Made by a program: the position numbers and the translations under genes. From Defluviitaleaceae bacterium (lineage in GTDB: Bacteria > Bacillota > Clostridia > Lachnospirales > WRAX01), in assembly GCA_009784355.1 (NCBI GenBank), contig WRBU01000087.1:1-5627 (forward strand): a stretch of DNA of 5,627 nt, read 5' to 3'. The first letter of the stretch is position 1, and each line of letters starts with the position of its first letter. Shown one piece after another: positions 4,722 to 5,627 of the stretch. The notes under the pieces were generated by a model that had not been told where the DNA came from, made no database searches, and was given only the letters and a program-made list of their open reading frames with translations.

Positions 4722-5498
4722 ATGGGAAAATTCCGTGCTATACCCGCTGGGCTTATGACTGTGGGCGAGGTAGCGAAGAAGATGGGCGTTAGTGTGCGCA
4801 CATTGCAGTATTATGACCGTGAAGGGCTGTTAAAACCAAGTGCGCAAAGCGAGGGCGGACGAAGGCTTTATAACCATAAGAGCCTTGTGGAGTTGCATCA
4901 AATATTAGCATTGCGGTATTTGGGATTTTCTTTGGACGACATCAAGGGTCGGTTGGCTTGCTTTGATGAGCCAAAGCAAATGGCAGAGGTGCTTGAAGAA
5001 AATGCGAAGGCTATTAAACAAAAAATGCGGTCTTTGCAAAAGTCTTTGGAGGTTATTGAGGCATTGAAGGCAGAAGTTGTGCAAATGCAGACGGTTGATT
5101 TTGACAAATATGCCGTTATTGTAAGCAATTTGCAAATGGAAAACGATATGTATTGGCTTATCAAATATTTTGACGAGGAAATGCTTGCGTATTTGCGTGA
5201 AAAATTTGATGAAGAAGGTGCGGAGATTATGAATGCTTTTAAACGTTTGATTCGTTTGGAAGCGAAGTATATCAAAAATGGTGTAGCACCCGAAAGTGAG
5301 CAGGGGCAGGCTTTTGCAAAAGAATATTGGGAAACTGTTATAAAATTTACAGGCGGGGATGAGGATTTGATTGCTAAATTAAGTAAAATTGCAGAAGTAG
5401 CATCCAAAGAGCAAAAATTTTCGCCCAAAGACTTTATTGAGCCTGCGCTTGGATTTTACTTTGCAAACTTGGAAAATAACGCTAATTCCATGTATTAA
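4722..5498 (+). CDS. MerR-family transcriptional regulator with TipAS-like C-terminal ligand region
   Basis: This is a DNA-binding regulator, 258 residues from ATG 4722. That start is chosen because AAGGGGG (4710-4716) precedes it by 5 bases; the upstream ATG at 4707 would overlap this site and has only a distant purine run. The winged helix-turn-helix is clear: LMTVGEVAKKMGVSVRTLQY (11-30), YDREGLLKPS (31-40) and GGRRLYNHKSLVEL (45-58). A long helix at about 86-124 is the usual dimer coiled coil. The C-terminal 130 residues, including APESEQGQAFAKEYWETVIKFTGGDE (189-214), resemble the TipAS antibiotic-recognition domain of TipA/Mta-type activators, and the length fits that group. The single Cys (80) argues against a metal sensor. 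Its promoter has a MerR-type 19-bp spacer, so it probably activates its own gene. The ligand and other targets are unknown; no drug pump is adjacent within the window. Confidence 0.88.
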   Translation: MGKFRAIPAGLMTVGEVAKKMGVSVRTLQYYDREGLLKPSAQSEGGRRLYNHKSLVELHQILALRYLGFSLDDIKGRLACFDEPKQMAEVLEENAKAIKQKMRSLQKSLEVIEALKAEVVQMQTVDFDKYAVIVSNLQMENDMYWLIKYFDEEMLAYLREKFDEEGAEIMNAFKRLIRLEAKYIKNGVAPESEQGQAFAKEYWETVIKFTGGDEDLIAKLSKIAEVASKEQKFSPKDFIEPALGFYFANLENNANSMY

Positions 5499-5509
5499 AT
5501 TGGAATTAG
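5482..5509. other. 9-bp hairpin overlapping the MerR gene stop codon
   Basis: CTAATTCCA (5482-5490) and TGGAATTAG (5501-5509) are a perfect inverted repeat with a 10-base loop that contains the TAA stop. No T-run follows, so it is at best a weak terminator or an mRNA 3'-end stabiliser. Confidence 0.45.
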
Positions 5510-5555
5510 AGCGTGTTCACATTAATGGGTTGCGCGGATTTGAGAGCTGAATTTT

Positions 5556-5614
5556 CGTCAATCTAGGAAGCAGGTTCCGCTCGACCCCAAAGGGTCGTGC
5601 GGGTTCTGCTGACG
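5556..5614. repeat. Nested inverted repeat near the right edge, possible end of a dispersed element
   Basis: Three tiers of pairing share one centre: CGACCC (5582-5587)/GGGTCG (5592-5597) with loop CAAA; CCGC (5577-5580)/GCGG (5599-5602); and AGCAG (5569-5573)/CTGCT (5606-5610) beyond a 3-base mismatch. CGTC (5556-5559)/GACG (5611-5614) extends it across a one-sided bulge. The block is G+C-rich and noncoding, and has no U-tract. It may be a REP-like repeat or transposon end that continues outside the window. No gene is visible between the MerR stop and the edge. Confidence 0.45.
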
Positions 5615-5627
5615 ACGAGTGGCGGAA

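Noticed and set aside
4898..5428. 176-codon open frame on the minus strand inside the MerR gene
   Set aside because: It is antisense to a clearly recognisable MerR protein, rich in Ser, Ile and Lys without domain features, and has no supporting ribosome binding site or promoter.

Overview
The window looks like chromosomal DNA from a low-to-mid G+C Firmicute, most likely a clostridial anaerobe. The reasons are purine-rich Shine-Dalgarno sequences (AGGAAGG, AAGGGGG), consensus sigma-A promoters, a MerR/TipAS-type regulator, an OpuB/OpuC-type compatible-solute transporter, a tRNA-Ser without an encoded CCA, and a palindromic GTAGGGGCGGC-type intergenic repeat of a kind I recall from clostridial genomes. 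The genus cannot be fixed from this sequence alone.

Left part (1-1112, + strand). The 3' part of a gene for an S41 (C-terminal-processing-protease-like) protein enters from the left edge. It keeps the S41 fold motifs and the general-base lysine, but has tyrosine where the nucleophilic serine is expected. It is followed at once by a very short lipoprotein gene whose last third is encoded by a palindromic repeat (996-1112), so that gene is probably truncated by the repeat.

Centre (1145-4154, - strand). A complete four-gene ABC importer operon is read right to left: permease, substrate-binding lipoprotein, ATPase, second permease. It belongs to the glycine betaine/carnitine/choline (OpuB/OpuC, OsmVWXY/YehZYXW) family. 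The order permease-SBP-ATPase-permease differs from the best-known operons, and the ATPase has no C-terminal CBS domains. Two promoters (4271-4299 and 4211-4240) precede it, and the nearer one carries a TGACA-N6-TGTCA dyad. A two-tier palindrome sits over the ATPase stop codon, just ahead of the last permease gene.

Right part (4308-5627). A tRNA-Ser(GCU) gene on the - strand is driven by a perfect TTGACA-N17-TATAAT promoter and ends in a strong 14-bp, potentially bidirectional terminator that separates it from the transporter operon. Divergent from it is a MerR-family gene with a TipAS-like C-terminal region. Its promoter has the 19-bp spacer diagnostic of MerR-activated promoters, which suggests autoregulation. 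The last ~70 bases contain nested inverted repeats that run towards the window edge and may be the end of another dispersed repeat.

I see no CRISPR array, transposase, phage gene or rRNA. Nothing here clearly amounts to a new system. The points most worth a second look are the Ser-to-Tyr S41 protein with its truncated lipoprotein partner, the repeat that became coding sequence, and the MerR-type promoter.
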